Below are positions 1 through 11,288 of a DNA stretch of 64,000 bases, piece after piece (position 1 is the stretch's first letter; each line of letters opens with the position of its first letter). The position numbers and the translations under genes are program-made. A model generated the notes under the pieces. That model was not told where the DNA came from. It saw only the letters and a program-made list of their open reading frames with translations, and searched no databases. This stretch comes from Burkholderiaceae bacterium. Its GTDB lineage: Bacteria; Pseudomonadota; Gammaproteobacteria; Burkholderiales; Burkholderiaceae_B. The stretch spans positions 62,001 through 126,000 of the forward strand of contig JAOATE010000047.1 in the NCBI GenBank assembly GCA_030158305.1. Reading direction: 5' to 3'.

Positions 1-2
1 GC

Positions 3-755
3 ATTTCAGCAGGTAACACGGGCGCCTGGATGGCAATTTCGCGCTACGTGCTGAAAACGCTCTTTGGCATTGATCGTCCTGCTATTGCCTCTGCCCTTCC
101 TAATCAAAAGGGCGGCGCTACTACGATGCTGGATCTCGGTGCAAACGTTGATTGCACACCAGAACACCTATTGCAATTTGCCATCATGGGTACAGCGCTT
201 GCGCAAGCCGGTGATCCGAGTCACGCACCTTCGGTGGGCTTGCTCAATATTGGCGAAGAGGTCATCAAGGGCAACGATATCGTCAAGCAAGCCGGCGAGC
301 TGCTCAGGCAAAGCTCCCTTAATTTTTATGGCAATGTCGAGGGCAATGACATCTTTAAAGGCACCGTGGATGTGGTGGTGTGCGATGGCTTTGTCGGCAA
401 CGTGGCGCTGAAGTCTGCTGAAGGCGTGGCGCGCATGATGTCGGTCATGGTGCGTGAAGAATTCGGACGTAATGGTCTGACCAAATTATTGGGCTTGATT
501 GCCTGGCCCGTGCTGTCGAGATTTCGGCGCCGAGTGGATAATCGTCAATACAATGGTGCCGCGCTACTTGGTTTGCGCGGAGTGGTGATTAAAAGCCATG
601 GCTCAGCAGATACGTTCGCCTTTGGTTGCGCCCTAGAGCGAGCCCGCGAGGCGGTGAGCACTGGTTTGCTCAAGCGAACTGCAGAGGCGATTGCCCAGTT
701 AACTCAATCACAAGTCGAAGCGGTGTCTTCGACTCAAGTTGGAGAACCCGAATGA
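3..755 (+). CDS. plsX: Phosphate acyltransferase PlsX, 5' end outside window
   Basis: Reading frame open from window start ([20 protein letters not shown]...), PlsX motifs, followed by fabH with ATGA overlap. Confidence 0.95.
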   Translation: MSAGNTGAWMAISRYVLKTLFGIDRPAIASALPNQKGGATTMLDLGANVDCTPEHLLQFAIMGTALAQAGDPSHAPSVGLLNIGEEVIKGNDIVKQAGELLRQSSLNFYGNVEGNDIFKGTVDVVVCDGFVGNVALKSAEGVARMMSVMVREEFGRNGLTKLLGLIAWPVLSRFRRRVDNRQYNGAALLGLRGVVIKSHGSADTFAFGCALERAREAVSTGLLKRTAEAIAQLTQSQVEAVSSTQVGEPE

Positions 756-1738
756 CCCAGGTTATGCCCTATGCGCGCATCGTTGGCTCAGGTGGTTTTT
801 TACCTCCTCGCGTGGTCAGTAATGACGAATTGGCCGCGGAGTTAGCGACCCGTCAAATTGACACGTCAGACCAATGGATTACTGAACGAACCGGTATTCG
901 TCAGCGCCATTTAGCGGACAAAGGGATGACAACAAGTGCCTTAGCAACAGGCGCGGCGCGTCGGGCGCTCGAAGATGCAGGGGTTGACGCCAGCGAAGTC
1001 GATCTGATTATTGTTGCAACCTCGACCCCTGATTTTGTTTTTCCCAGCACCGCTTGCTTGGTCCAGGCAAATCTCGGTAACAAAGGTGCTGCCGCTTTTG
1101 ATGTGCAGGCCGTTTGTAGTGGCTTTGTCTATGGACTGACGACTGCAGACAGTTTTATTCGCGCGGGCCGTGCGCGTTGCGCACTCGTGATTGGTGCGGA
1201 AGTGTTTTCCAGTATTCTTGACTGGAGCGATCGGTCGACCTGCGTTTTGTTTGGTGATGGTGCAGGCGCGGTCGTCCTTAAAGCAAGCGACACACCCGGC
1301 ATCATGGGTGCTGAACTGCATGCAGATGGTAGCCAGATGAATATTTTGTGTGCCGCAGGCAACGTTGCCTTCGGACAAGTGACAGGTGATCCATTTTTGC
1401 GCATGGATGGACAGGCTGTTTTTAAACAGGCTGTGACCGTCTTGGATCGTTCTGCACGCGCAGTAACTCAGCAGTCGGGTGTTCAATTGTCAGAAATCGA
1501 TTGGCTGATTCCTCACCAAGCGAATCTTCGTATTTTGACCTTCCTCGCTAAAAAACTGGATATCCCCGTCGAAAAAGTAGTGATCACCGTTGATCAGCAT
1601 GCAAATACCTCGGCTGCGAGCATACCCTTGGCGTTTGATGTCGCGCGTCGCGATGGTCGTATCCAGCCTGGTCAACTCGTGTTGATGCAGGGTGTCGGGG
1701 GCGGGTTCACCTGGGGTTCGGTACTCGTTCGTATGTAG
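752..1738 (+). CDS. fabH: 3-oxoacyl-ACP synthase III FabH
   Basis: [28 protein letters not shown]..., [10 protein letters not shown] active-site Cys, [10 protein letters not shown] end; start trimmed from the 626 ORF to ATG 752. Confidence 0.96.
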   Translation: MTQVMPYARIVGSGGFLPPRVVSNDELAAELATRQIDTSDQWITERTGIRQRHLADKGMTTSALATGAARRALEDAGVDASEVDLIIVATSTPDFVFPSTACLVQANLGNKGAAAFDVQAVCSGFVYGLTTADSFIRAGRARCALVIGAEVFSSILDWSDRSTCVLFGDGAGAVVLKASDTPGIMGAELHADGSQMNILCAAGNVAFGQVTGDPFLRMDGQAVFKQAVTVLDRSARAVTQQSGVQLSEIDWLIPHQANLRILTFLAKKLDIPVEKVVITVDQHANTSAASIPLAFDVARRDGRIQPGQLVLMQGVGGGFTWGSVLVRM

Positions 1739-1783
1739 TATTGTTCAGCACTTAATGTTTCTCTCATTTTTTACAGCGACATC

Positions 1784-2719
1784 ATGAAATTTGCATTTGT
1801 TTTTCCTGGTCAGGGTTCACAGTCGGTCGGCATGATGGATGTCTGGTCGGGGCATCCTGCTGCCATGCAAGTGATTGCCGAGGCATCCGCCGCATTAGGT
1901 GAGGATCTCGGTGCACTGATGGCGCAAGGGCCAGCCGAACAGTTGAGTTTGACGACCAATACACAGCCAGCCATGTTGACCGCAGGCGTCGCGATGTTCC
2001 AAGCTTGGCGTGCGGCTGGTGGTCCGACGGCGGCATTGATGGCTGGACATAGCCTCGGAGAGTACGCAGCGTTGACTGCTGCAGGTTCACTGTCGCTTGC
2101 CGATGCGGTGAGGTTGGTGCGTGTGCGAGCGGATGCGATGCAAGCGGCTGTGCCTGTAGGATCGGGTGCCATGGCGGCTGTGCTGGGGCTTGAGGACGAT
2201 GCAGTGATTGCTGCTTGTGCCGAGGCTGCGCAGGGCCAAGTGGTTGAGGCAGTTAACTTCAACGCGCCTTCACAGGTCGTCATTGCAGGCCACGCCGAAG
2301 CGGTTCAGCGCGCGATTGTGACCGCTAAAGCAGCAGGCGCAAAACGCGCCATGCTGTTGCCCGTCTCTGCCCCTTTTCATTCAAGTTTGCTCAAGCCCGC
2401 TGCAGAAGTCTTGCAGGGGGCACTTGCTGCCATCTCGGTCAATCCACCAGTTGTCCCTGTGATAAACAACGTTGACGTTGCGATTGAGCAAGAACCTGCG
2501 GCAATCCGCGATGCGTTGGTTCGTCAGGCTTGGCATGCGGTCCGTTGGGTTGAGATTGTGCAGGCGATGCGAGGTCTGGGTATTACCCATGTGGTGGAGT
2601 GTGGACCTGGCAAAGTATTGACGGGTATGGTTAAACGTATTGACCCAGAACTCGTGGCGCTGTCCGTCACGGATCCAGAGTCTATGCAAGCCGCGCTTGA
2701 TGCGCTGGCCGCCGCTTAA
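1784..2719 (+). CDS. fabD: Malonyl-CoA:ACP transacylase FabD
   Basis: FVFPGQGSQ and GHSLGEY motifs; position in the fab cluster. Confidence 0.97.
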   Translation: MKFAFVFPGQGSQSVGMMDVWSGHPAAMQVIAEASAALGEDLGALMAQGPAEQLSLTTNTQPAMLTAGVAMFQAWRAAGGPTAALMAGHSLGEYAALTAAGSLSLADAVRLVRVRADAMQAAVPVGSGAMAAVLGLEDDAVIAACAEAAQGQVVEAVNFNAPSQVVIAGHAEAVQRAIVTAKAAGAKRAMLLPVSAPFHSSLLKPAAEVLQGALAAISVNPPVVPVINNVDVAIEQEPAAIRDALVRQAWHAVRWVEIVQAMRGLGITHVVECGPGKVLTGMVKRIDPELVALSVTDPESMQAALDALAAA

Positions 2720-2741
2720 CGATCAGATCAAGGAAATCGTC

Positions 2742-3476
2742 ATGGATCTCAAAGATAAAATCGCTCTTGTGACTGGTGCCTCACGCGGGATTGGTCGTGC
2801 CATCGCGCTCGAGCTGGCTGCCCGCGGTGCAATCGTCATCGGTACGGCGACCACCGAAGCAGGCGCGGCAGGCGTGACCGAAGCCTTGGCTGCTCAGGGC
2901 GGCAGAGGCGTGGTACTCAATGTCACCGATGTAGCGGGCTGCGAAGCTTTGCTGGAGGCCTTGGCCAAAGAGTCGGGCGGTCCCCACATCTTGGTTAACA
3001 ACGCTGGCATTACGCGTGACAATCTGTCCATGCGCATGAAAGACGAAGACTGGGATGCTGTGTTGCAAACCAACCTGAGTGCTGTTTTTCGGCTGTCGCG
3101 TGGCGTCATGCGCAGCATGATGAAGGCTCGCTGGGGTCGCATCATCAATATCACGTCTGTCGTGGGTTCAAGCGGCAATCCCGGTCAGGCCAATTATGCG
3201 GCAGCCAAGGCTGGCGTTGCTGGGATGAGCCGTGCGTTGGCACGCGAGCTGGGTAGCAGGGGCGTCACAGTCAACTGCGTGGCACCCGGTTTTATTGAGA
3301 CAGATATGACAAGTTCACTCGATGAGGGCCAAACGACGGCGCTCTTGGGACAAATTCCGCTTGGCCGACTGGGTTCGGCCAGCGATATCGCGCACGCGGT
3401 GGCGTTTTTAGCGTCACCTCAAGCAGGCTACATCACAGGCACGACATTGCACGTCAATGGCGGCATGTACATGTAA
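2742..3476 (+). CDS. fabG: 3-oxoacyl-ACP reductase FabG
   Basis: [24 protein letters not shown] motifs; ATG 2742 preferred over the longer ORF. Confidence 0.97.
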   Translation: MDLKDKIALVTGASRGIGRAIALELAARGAIVIGTATTEAGAAGVTEALAAQGGRGVVLNVTDVAGCEALLEALAKESGGPHILVNNAGITRDNLSMRMKDEDWDAVLQTNLSAVFRLSRGVMRSMMKARWGRIINITSVVGSSGNPGQANYAAAKAGVAGMSRALARELGSRGVTVNCVAPGFIETDMTSSLDEGQTTALLGQIPLGRLGSASDIAHAVAFLASPQAGYITGTTLHVNGGMYM

Positions 3477-3535
3477 TAGGTTTTTTTTTCCCGGTTGGCT
3501 ATAATTCGCCGGACTTTTCCCCTTTGGAGATCTGC

Positions 3536-3772
3536 ATGGAAAGCATCGAACAGCGCGTCAAAAAGATCGTCGCTGAACAACTTGGCGTTAACGAAGCCGA
3601 GATCAAGAACGCATCTTCCTTTCTTGACGACCTCGGTGCCGATTCGCTCGACATGGTTGAGCTGGTAATGGCACTCGAAGACGAGTTCGAAACTGAAATT
3701 CCCGATGAAGAAGCAGAAAAAATCACAACGGTTCAACAGGCCGTGGATTACATCACTTCGAATTCCAAGTAA
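3536..3772 (+). CDS. acpP: Acyl carrier protein
   Basis: [18 protein letters not shown]...[18 protein letters not shown] phosphopantetheine site. Confidence 0.98.
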   Translation: MESIEQRVKKIVAEQLGVNEAEIKNASSFLDDLGADSLDMVELVMALEDEFETEIPDEEAEKITTVQQAVDYITSNSK

Positions 3773-3886
3773 TTTTTGTTTGCAGTCAGGCGGTTAGGAT
3801 AATCTGTCAGCTTTGATGGGGCCATCGGCTCCTGTCTAGTGACGTCAGATTTCTTGGCCGCCATTATCATATTTAAGGAGTGCTCC

Positions 3887-5116
3887 GTGAAGCGACGTGT
3901 CGTGATTACAGGTCTTGGCATTGTGAGCCCGGTGGGCAACGACATTGCAACGGCCTGGGACAATATCGTTAGCGGTCGGTCCGGTATTGGACGGATTACA
4001 CGCTTTGATCCCAGTGCGTTCAATGCTCACATCGCGGGTGAGGTCAAAGGTTTTGACATCACTCAGATCATCCCCGCCAAAGAGGCGCGGACGATGGACA
4101 CTTTTATCCATTACGGCATAGCAGCCGGTGTTCAGGCCTGGAAGGATTCTGGTCTCGAAATCACTGAAGCCAATGCTGAGCGTGTGGGTGTCATTGTGGG
4201 ATCGGGTATTGGCGGTCTGCAACGTATCGAAGAGACTCAGACAGAGTATCTCGAACGCGGTCCGCGCAGGATTTCCCCATTTTTTGTTCCCGCTTCATTG
4301 ATCAATCTGATCTCGGGTCAGCTCTCGATTATGCTGGGCTTTAAAGGTCCCTCCTATGCTGTCGTGTCAGCGTGTACGACAGGCCTGCACTCCATCGGTG
4401 ATGCCGCACGCATGATCGAATATGGAGATGCTGATGTGATGATGGCAGGCGGCGCCGAGTCGACGGTATCGCCACTGGGTATCGGCGGTTTTGCCGCGAT
4501 GCGTGCTTTATCTCAGCGCAACGATGATCCAACGACTGCATCGCGTCCATGGGATCGTGATCGCGATGGTTTTGTCTTGGGTGAGGGCGCGGGAGTTTTG
4601 ATCCTCGAAGAGTACGAGCATGCTAAAAAACGTGGTGCCCGTATTTACGGTGAGTTCGCGGGCTTTGGGATGAGCTCAGATGCACATCACATCACCGCAC
4701 CTGACCGTGATGGTCCTCGTCGTGGAATCGTCAATGCCTTGCGCAACGGCGGTATCAACGCCGATCAAGTGCAGTATGTCAATGCACACGGAACGTCTAC
4801 GCCTCTTGGCGACAAAAACGAAACTGAGGCACTGAAGTTGGCTTTTGGTGATCACGCTAAAAAGCTGGTGATCAATTCCACTAAGTCGATGACAGGTCAT
4901 TTGTTGGGTGCTGCGGGCGGTATTGAAGCAGTTTTTGCCACATTGGCCGTCCATCACCAAGTTTCTCCGCCAACCATCAACATCTTTAATCAAGATCCAG
5001 AATGTGATCTTGATTATTGTGCAAATGCAGCGCGAGATCTCAAGATTGATGTCGCTCTTTCCAACTCGTTTGGTTTTGGTGGTACGAACGGCTCGATGGC
5101 CGTCCGCCGTATTTGA
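3887..5116 (+). CDS. fabF: 3-oxoacyl-ACP synthase II FabF
   Basis: VKRRVVITGLGIVSPVG..., SACTTGLHSIGDA, NSFGFGGTN; GTG start 3887 preceded by AAGGAG. Confidence 0.96.
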   Translation: MKRRVVITGLGIVSPVGNDIATAWDNIVSGRSGIGRITRFDPSAFNAHIAGEVKGFDITQIIPAKEARTMDTFIHYGIAAGVQAWKDSGLEITEANAERVGVIVGSGIGGLQRIEETQTEYLERGPRRISPFFVPASLINLISGQLSIMLGFKGPSYAVVSACTTGLHSIGDAARMIEYGDADVMMAGGAESTVSPLGIGGFAAMRALSQRNDDPTTASRPWDRDRDGFVLGEGAGVLILEEYEHAKKRGARIYGEFAGFGMSSDAHHITAPDRDGPRRGIVNALRNGGINADQVQYVNAHGTSTPLGDKNETEALKLAFGDHAKKLVINSTKSMTGHLLGAAGGIEAVFATLAVHHQVSPPTINIFNQDPECDLDYCANAARDLKIDVALSNSFGFGGTNGSMAVRRI

Positions 5117-5616
5117 CATCTAGGTATCCCTTGCCTGGGCTGCTTGTACCCATGACCCCGCCTCGCTGGGTCATGGGGCTGACTTTTGTGCTGTTGTCAG
5201 TAGGTGCATGTGCTCTGTTGATCTCAGGCCTTTGGGCTGGGTGGAGCGTATGGATCGCCGTAACTTTGGCTACTATCCCATTTTTGGTGCATTTTTTAGG
5301 GCGTTGGCGCAACCAACCGAGCCTCAGGGGCCGAGTGTTGGTCATTTTTCCAGACAAGCCTTGGCAAGTGGCTTTTTTTTCAGAAGTGGCCGGTTTGACT
5401 GATAGCATAGAGGTTATTGTCAGTCAGCGTTGGCATCATCTTTTTGGAATCAGTCTGGGTTTGAAATTGCACAATTGTCCCCATAACATCTCTAAGACCT
5501 TCACGATGGTGGTCTGGAGGCAGTGCGTGAGCACGTCGGTCTTTCATGAGGTGGCGCTTCAGTCTGCGCGCCAGATCGACGGTGCCGCGCGTCAAACTAA
5601 AGGGGATGCAGCTTGA
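5113..5616 (+). CDS. Small inner-membrane protein, YgfX-like (tentative)
   Basis: 167 aa with N-terminal TM hairpin, between fabF and rpoE; overlaps the fabF stop, TTG start. Confidence 0.6.
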   Translation: MTSRYPLPGLLVPMTPPRWVMGLTFVLLSVGACALLISGLWAGWSVWIAVTLATIPFLVHFLGRWRNQPSLRGRVLVIFPDKPWQVAFFSEVAGLTDSIEVIVSQRWHHLFGISLGLKLHNCPHNISKTFTMVVWRQCVSTSVFHEVALQSARQIDGAARQTKGDAA

Positions 5617-6212
5617 GTGAACGCGACGTAGACGCCGAGTTGGTGGCGCGCGTACAACGCGGGGACAAACAGGCATTTGACCTGTTAGTGCTGAAATATC
5701 AGAGAAAAATCATGCGCTTACTGTCACGCATGATTCGCGATCCCGGTGAAATCGAGGATGTTGCTCAGGAAGCCTTTATAAAGGCGTATCGGGCTTTGCC
5801 TCAATTTCGAGGCGAAAGTGCCTTTTATACGTGGTTGTATCGCATCGCGATCAACACCGCCCGTAACTGGTTAGCCCAAAATAATCGACGTCCCAGCACT
5901 CCATCTGCACAAGAAAACGAAGATGGTGAAACTTTTGACGCAACTGACAACCTAACAGACAGTAGCAACCCAGAATCTGAGATGGCGAGCCGGCAAATAG
6001 CCGACACCGTCAACAAAGCCATTAATGATTTGCCCGAAGATTTGCGTAATGCGATCGTGATGCGTGAAATCGACGGAATGAGTTACGAAGATATTGCAGA
6101 AAGTATGAGTTGTCCGATCGGTACAGTTCGGTCCCGTATTTTTCGGGCGCGCGAAGCGATCGCAACACGTCTACGTCCTTTGCTGGGTGATACCGGCGAC
6201 CGACGTTGGTAA
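5613..6212 (+). CDS. rpoE: ECF sigma factor RpoE/AlgU
   Basis: QRGDKQAFDLLVLKYQ..., sigma region 2 and 4 motifs (EDVAQEAFIKAYRAL, YEDIAESMSCPIGTVRSRIFRAREA); followed by rseA/rseB/mucD. Confidence 0.95.
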   Translation: MSERDVDAELVARVQRGDKQAFDLLVLKYQRKIMRLLSRMIRDPGEIEDVAQEAFIKAYRALPQFRGESAFYTWLYRIAINTARNWLAQNNRRPSTPSAQENEDGETFDATDNLTDSSNPESEMASRQIADTVNKAINDLPEDLRNAIVMREIDGMSYEDIAESMSCPIGTVRSRIFRAREAIATRLRPLLGDTGDRRW

Positions 6213-6224
6213 GGAGTTCAAACG

Positions 6225-6797
6225 ATGAAACAGTCTAATGAGATGTCGAACATGAATCAGTCAACCCAACAACACAATAGTGCGATTTCAGCGTGGATGG
6301 ATGGTGACCAAGAGACTGACATGCCTGAGCACTTGGTCTCGGATCAAGGGCGCGCGACCTGGGAGTTGTATCACTTGATTGGTGACGCGTTGCGCACCCC
6401 AGAGCTCGCAATGCCAGCCACGCACTCGTTACAACAGAAAATCTCATTAGCACTTCAAGATGAGCCTGCAATCATCGCTGCACCCAAACCCGCTGTCACG
6501 CCCAACATGCAATCAGGCATGGCTGCCAAAAAGACTGCAAGGTTTTGGGGAAAGTCAGTCTGGCCTGGTGTGGCCATGGCTGCAGCAGTCGCCTCTGTCA
6601 TCTGGGTCGCCAAACCCTTTTTATTACCCGAGTTTTCCTCGCCTGAGGAGCAAGTCGCCGAAGTCATCGCTCCCCAGCCGATCCGTGCCACAGAGGTTGC
6701 CTTTAATGCACCCGTGGTGCGCGACTATGTCAGTACGCACCGCGAGATGTCTGGTCCAGCGAATGTGCGTCAGGTATCGTTCGGAGCTATGCGGTAA
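6225..6797 (+). CDS. rseA: Anti-sigma-E factor RseA/MucA family
   Basis: SAWMDGD...WELYHLIGDALR N-terminal domain, single TM; position after rpoE. Confidence 0.88.
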   Translation: MKQSNEMSNMNQSTQQHNSAISAWMDGDQETDMPEHLVSDQGRATWELYHLIGDALRTPELAMPATHSLQQKISLALQDEPAIIAAPKPAVTPNMQSGMAAKKTARFWGKSVWPGVAMAAAVASVIWVAKPFLLPEFSSPEEQVAEVIAPQPIRATEVAFNAPVVRDYVSTHREMSGPANVRQVSFGAMR

Positions 6798-7840
6798 TGT
6801 CGCGCACAGTCAGCTATGCCTTGACGCTGATGCTGGCGAGTGCAAGTGCATTCAGTCAGACATCGCCTTCGCAAGAGACCTCATCTAATGCGCCACAGGC
6901 AGTTGCGCCCAACTCGTCCCCTTTATCTGAGCAGTCTGATGTCGGTCAAATTGTTCGACAGATTCAACAAGCTGCACGCACGCTGAACTATGTGGGCGTG
7001 TTCGCCTTTCAACAGGGTGAGCGGTTTGAGTCGTCACGTATTACGCATTTTTTTGATGGAAAAAATGAGAAAGAGCGCATCGAAGTATTAGATGGTTTGC
7101 CGCGCGAATATTTGCGCGTCAATGATGAAGTGCAAGGTCTCATGCCAGATCGCAAGTTGGTCTTGCTCGATCGCCAACGTGGTGATCGCTTCCCGGGCCT
7201 GTTACTCAACCAAGCGCAAACTTTAGAAAAAAATTACAGCTTGCGTCTTGCGCCTGAACTTTTGCGTATCGCAGGTCGTCCTTGTCGCGGCATTGAAATT
7301 ACACCACGCGATACACACCGTTACGGTTATCGCCTCTGTGCGGATCTTGAAACCAACTTGCTGCTCAAGGCCCAAATGGTGGGGCATGAGGGCGTCGTGA
7401 TTGAACAGGTTGCGTTTACGCAGGTTGTCATAGGCGCAGATATCACCGAGGCCATGCTCACGCCCACGTGGAGCACGACTGATTGGCGAACTGTGCGCGC
7501 GCAACACTCAAGAGTAGATTTGTTTGCCCAAGGCTGGCGTATTCCGGCGCCTGCAGGCTATGTCGCGACCTCTCAACAAAAAAGAATTTTTTCTAATGAC
7601 AAGCATGTCAACCAACTCGTTTTATCCGATGGCTTGGCAACTATTTCAATTTTTATTGAACCTTATCAGCCAGAACGGTCTGAGTATGAACCCCAAGGCG
7701 CTGCGCGAAGTGGCTCAGTGAATATCTTTGGGATCAGGGTAGCAAACTTTTGGTTAACCGTTCTGGGTGAAGTGCCGGCCGCAACCCTTGAACAGTTGGC
7801 TCAGTCAATTCAATACGTCCCGTCAACGTCTGCACGTTAA
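6797..7840 (+). CDS. rseB: Sigma-E regulatory protein RseB/MucB
   Basis: Signal peptide, LNYVGVFAFQQGERFESSRITH; overlaps rseA stop. Confidence 0.9.
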   Translation: MSRTVSYALTLMLASASAFSQTSPSQETSSNAPQAVAPNSSPLSEQSDVGQIVRQIQQAARTLNYVGVFAFQQGERFESSRITHFFDGKNEKERIEVLDGLPREYLRVNDEVQGLMPDRKLVLLDRQRGDRFPGLLLNQAQTLEKNYSLRLAPELLRIAGRPCRGIEITPRDTHRYGYRLCADLETNLLLKAQMVGHEGVVIEQVAFTQVVIGADITEAMLTPTWSTTDWRTVRAQHSRVDLFAQGWRIPAPAGYVATSQQKRIFSNDKHVNQLVLSDGLATISIFIEPYQPERSEYEPQGAARSGSVNIFGIRVANFWLTVLGEVPAATLEQLAQSIQYVPSTSAR

Positions 7841-7880
7841 TACTGTGCACGTAAAGAGTGGGAAGTTTAAATCGGAGTTC

Positions 7881-9386
7881 ATGATGCAAGATCAGTCACA
7901 CTCATATCTGTATCAGCCTGTTGATCGTATGCGCCGCATGGCCACCACATTGATGGTTGTCATGGCGTTAGTCTTGGGTAGTTTGCAGATGATGCCTGCG
8001 CACGCTCGTAATGCTGGATTGCCAGACTTTACGGCGATTGTTGAAAAGTCAGAGCCTGCAGTGGTGAACATTCGCACGACAGCAAAGGTCCCTGCACGTG
8101 CAGGTTCGGGTGGTGCACCCGGGCAAGATCCTTACGAACTGTTCCGTCATTTTTTCGGTCCTGATTTTGTGCCGCCTGGTGGACGTCAAGGACCTCAGCC
8201 AGCGCCACGTGGCCGCCGCGCTGAGCCCGAAGAGCGTTCTGTGCCCCGCGGTGTGGGTTCAGGCTTCTTTATCTCAGAAGACGGCCACTTGTTGACGAAT
8301 CACCACGTGGTGGCAGACGCAACAGATATTTTTGTCACACTGACGGATGGGCGCGAGTTCAAGGCCACCGTCGTGGGTAGCGACCAGCGCACTGATGTGG
8401 CCTTGCTTAAGATTGACGCTAAAGGCATGGCGACTTTGCCGATCGGCAATGCAAAGACACTGAAGAAAGGTCAGTGGGTGATGGCGATTGGTTCACCTTT
8501 TGGTCTTGAGTCAACCGTGACCTCAGGCATCATCAGCGCGTTAGGTCGTGAAACAGGCGATTACTTGCCTTTCATTCAGACGGATGTCGCAGTCAATCCA
8601 GGTAACTCTGGTGGCCCCTTGCTGAACTTAGAAGGTGAGGTGGTTGGGATTAATGCTCAGATCGTGTCACGTAGTGGTGGCTTTATGGGGATTTCTTTGG
8701 CCATCCCGATTAACGAGGCGATGCAAGTAGTCGACCAACTCAAAGCCTCAGGTCGTGTGACCCGTGGTCGTATTGGTGTCCAGATCAGCGAAGTCAGCAA
8801 AGAAGTTGCCCAAGCGATCGGATTGCCCAAGGCTGAGGGTGCGCTCGTGAGTGCAGTCGAGCCTGATGGCCCGGCAGAAAAAGGCGGAATTTTGCCAGGT
8901 GACGTCATCTTGAAGTTTGATGGCAAAACGATCGCTCGTATGTCTGATTTGCCCCGTCTAGTGGGTCAAACCAAGCCAGGTGTGGTTTCGCCTGTTGAGG
9001 TCTGGCGCAAAGGCAAGTCGGTGAAGCTCAAAGTGACTGTCATCGAACTCAAGGCTGAACAAACCGCTGCGGCTGCACCTGAGCCAAAAGCCAAGCCTGT
9101 TGAGTCACAGACCGTTGTATTGGGTATGACCGTGGTTCCAGTGACCGCCGATGCTCAGAAAAAGTTGCGTATTAAAGGTGGTGTGCAGGTCACAACGGTG
9201 GGTGCGCCAGCATCTACTGTTGGTATCGCCGAAGGAGACATCATTTTGGCTGCAAATGACAGTGATATCACGAGTCCTGAGCAGTTTGCCAAGATGATTT
9301 CAGGTCTGGACAAGTCCCGGTCGGTGGCTTTGATGGTCCGAACAGGTGATCAAACCCGTTGGGTCGCTGTGACCCCCGCCAAATAA
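7881..9386 (+). CDS. mucD: Periplasmic serine protease MucD/DegP (Do family)
   Basis: GSGFFISEDGHLLTNHHVV, GNSGGPLLN, two PDZ domains; start probably 7881. Confidence 0.93.
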   Translation: MMQDQSHSYLYQPVDRMRRMATTLMVVMALVLGSLQMMPAHARNAGLPDFTAIVEKSEPAVVNIRTTAKVPARAGSGGAPGQDPYELFRHFFGPDFVPPGGRQGPQPAPRGRRAEPEERSVPRGVGSGFFISEDGHLLTNHHVVADATDIFVTLTDGREFKATVVGSDQRTDVALLKIDAKGMATLPIGNAKTLKKGQWVMAIGSPFGLESTVTSGIISALGRETGDYLPFIQTDVAVNPGNSGGPLLNLEGEVVGINAQIVSRSGGFMGISLAIPINEAMQVVDQLKASGRVTRGRIGVQISEVSKEVAQAIGLPKAEGALVSAVEPDGPAEKGGILPGDVILKFDGKTIARMSDLPRLVGQTKPGVVSPVEVWRKGKSVKLKVTVIELKAEQTAAAAPEPKAKPVESQTVVLGMTVVPVTADAQKKLRIKGGVQVTTVGAPASTVGIAEGDIILAANDSDITSPEQFAKMISGLDKSRSVALMVRTGDQTRWVAVTPAK

Positions 9387-9416
9387 GGTCAAGAACGGCT
9401 AGAATAGGTGTTTGCC

Positions 9417-9445
9417 GCAAAAGGGGCGCAGAGCGCCCCTTTTGC
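9417..9445. terminator. Hairpin between mucD and lepA (13-bp stem, 3-nt loop)
   Basis: GCAAAAGGGGCGC-AGA-GCGCCCCTTTTGC perfect inverted repeat. Confidence 0.6.
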
Positions 9446-9473
9446 TTGCTAGCTCGCTTACTTTTCAGGTGTT

Positions 9474-11267
9474 ATGCAGCATATTCGCAATTTTTCCATC
9501 ATTGCCCACATCGACCATGGCAAGTCCACCTTGGCGGATCGACTGATCCAGCGCTGCGGTGGCTTAGCCGATCGTGAAATGTCCGCCCAAGTTCTAGACT
9601 CTATGGATATCGAGCGTGAGCGTGGCATCACCATCAAAGCCCAGACAGCAGCGCTGCACTACAAGGCAAAAGATGGCAAGGTCTACAACCTCAATTTGAT
9701 CGACACTCCCGGGCACGTCGATTTCTCCTATGAGGTGAGTCGTTCCTTGTCTGCGTGCGAGGGGGCTCTGCTTGTGGTGGATGCCTCTCAAGGTGTCGAG
9801 GCGCAGACCGTCGCAAACTGCTACACAGCAATTGAGCTAGGCGTTGAGGTCGTGCCGATTCTCAATAAAATGGATTTGCCTCAAGCTGATCCTGAAAGTG
9901 CACGTGCTGAAGTCGAAGAAGTCATCGGCATTGATGCAACGGACGCGATCTTGGCGAGCGCTAAAACAGGCATGGGGATTGACGATATCCTCGAAGCTGT
10001 CGTGGCGCGCATTCCTGCACCCAAGGGTGATCCCGAGGCACCTCTTCAGGCTCTGATCATTGACTCTTGGTTTGACAACTACGTTGGCGTGGTCATGCTG
10101 ATTCGCGTGATCAATGGCGTACTCAAGCCAAAAGATAAAATCTCTTTCATGGCGACGGGTGCTGTGCACTTGTGCGAGCAGGTGGGTGTGTTTACCCCCA
10201 AATCTGAACCCCGCAAGTTTTTGTCAGCAGGTGAGGTGGGTTTTGTGATCGCGGGTATCAAAGAACTCGCGGATGCCAAGGTCGGTGACACGATTACCTT
10301 GTTGGCTAAGCCAGCGGCTGAAGCTTTGCCAGGCTTTAAAGAAGTGAAGCCTCAGGTGTTCGCAGGCCTCTACCCAGTCGAAAGCAGCGAATACGATCAG
10401 TTGCGTGACTCGCTTGAAAAGCTCAAGCTCAATGACTCTGCACTGATGTATGAGCCCGAGGTATCACAGGCGCTTGGTTTTGGTTTTCGCTGCGGCTTTC
10501 TCGGACTGCTCCACATGGAGATTGTCCAAGAGCGTCTTGAGCGTGAGTTCGACATGGATATCATTACGACCGCACCCTCCGTGGTGTACGAAGTCGTGAT
10601 GCGTGATAACTCTGTCATCCAGATTGAAAGTCCCTCTCGCATGCCCGAGGTGGGCAAGTTTATTGAGGTGCGTGAGCCTATCGTCAATGTGACGCTCTTT
10701 ATGCCACAAGAGTATGTCGGGACGGTCATGACGCTTTGTAATAACAAGCGCGGAGTTCAGCTCGATATGACCTATCACGGTCGTCAGGTGCACTTGCACT
10801 ATGAGATCCCGCTTGCTGAGATCGTGCTTGATTTCTTTGACAAGCTGAAATCGGTTTCCCGTGGCTATGCCTCGATGGATTACGAGTTTAAAGAGTATCG
10901 CGCTGCGGATGTGGTCAAGGTTGATTTGTTGATCAATACCGATAAGGTTGACGCCTTGTCGAACATTTGTCACCGTTCGAACGCACGTTATCGCGCGCGC
11001 GAAGTCGTGTCACGTATGCGAGAGCTGATCCCGCGCCAAATGTACGACGTGGCGATTCAGGCCGCGATTGGAGCCGAAATTATCGCGCGTGAAAACGTTA
11101 AAGCCTTGCGCAAAAACGTGCTGGCGAAATGTTATGGCGGTGACATCAGTCGCAAGAAAAAACTGCTTGAAAAACAGAAAGCCGGCAAGAAGCGCATGAA
11201 ACAAGTGGGAAGCGTTGAAATTCCTCAGGAAGCCTTCTTGGCGATCCTGCAAGTTGATGACAAATAA
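9474..11267 (+). CDS. lepA: Elongation factor 4 (LepA)
   Basis: [40 protein letters not shown]. Confidence 0.98.
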   Translation: MQHIRNFSIIAHIDHGKSTLADRLIQRCGGLADREMSAQVLDSMDIERERGITIKAQTAALHYKAKDGKVYNLNLIDTPGHVDFSYEVSRSLSACEGALLVVDASQGVEAQTVANCYTAIELGVEVVPILNKMDLPQADPESARAEVEEVIGIDATDAILASAKTGMGIDDILEAVVARIPAPKGDPEAPLQALIIDSWFDNYVGVVMLIRVINGVLKPKDKISFMATGAVHLCEQVGVFTPKSEPRKFLSAGEVGFVIAGIKELADAKVGDTITLLAKPAAEALPGFKEVKPQVFAGLYPVESSEYDQLRDSLEKLKLNDSALMYEPEVSQALGFGFRCGFLGLLHMEIVQERLEREFDMDIITTAPSVVYEVVMRDNSVIQIESPSRMPEVGKFIEVREPIVNVTLFMPQEYVGTVMTLCNNKRGVQLDMTYHGRQVHLHYEIPLAEIVLDFFDKLKSVSRGYASMDYEFKEYRAADVVKVDLLINTDKVDALSNICHRSNARYRAREVVSRMRELIPRQMYDVAIQAAIGAEIIARENVKALRKNVLAKCYGGDISRKKKLLEKQKAGKKRMKQVGSVEIPQEAFLAILQVDDK

Positions 11268-11288
11268 TGCGGAAGCAAGGTTGAACTG

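Noticed and set aside
3-40. Pls[11 protein letters not shown] (Trp where Leu is usual)
   Set aside because: Single substitution at the window edge; not enough to claim functional change
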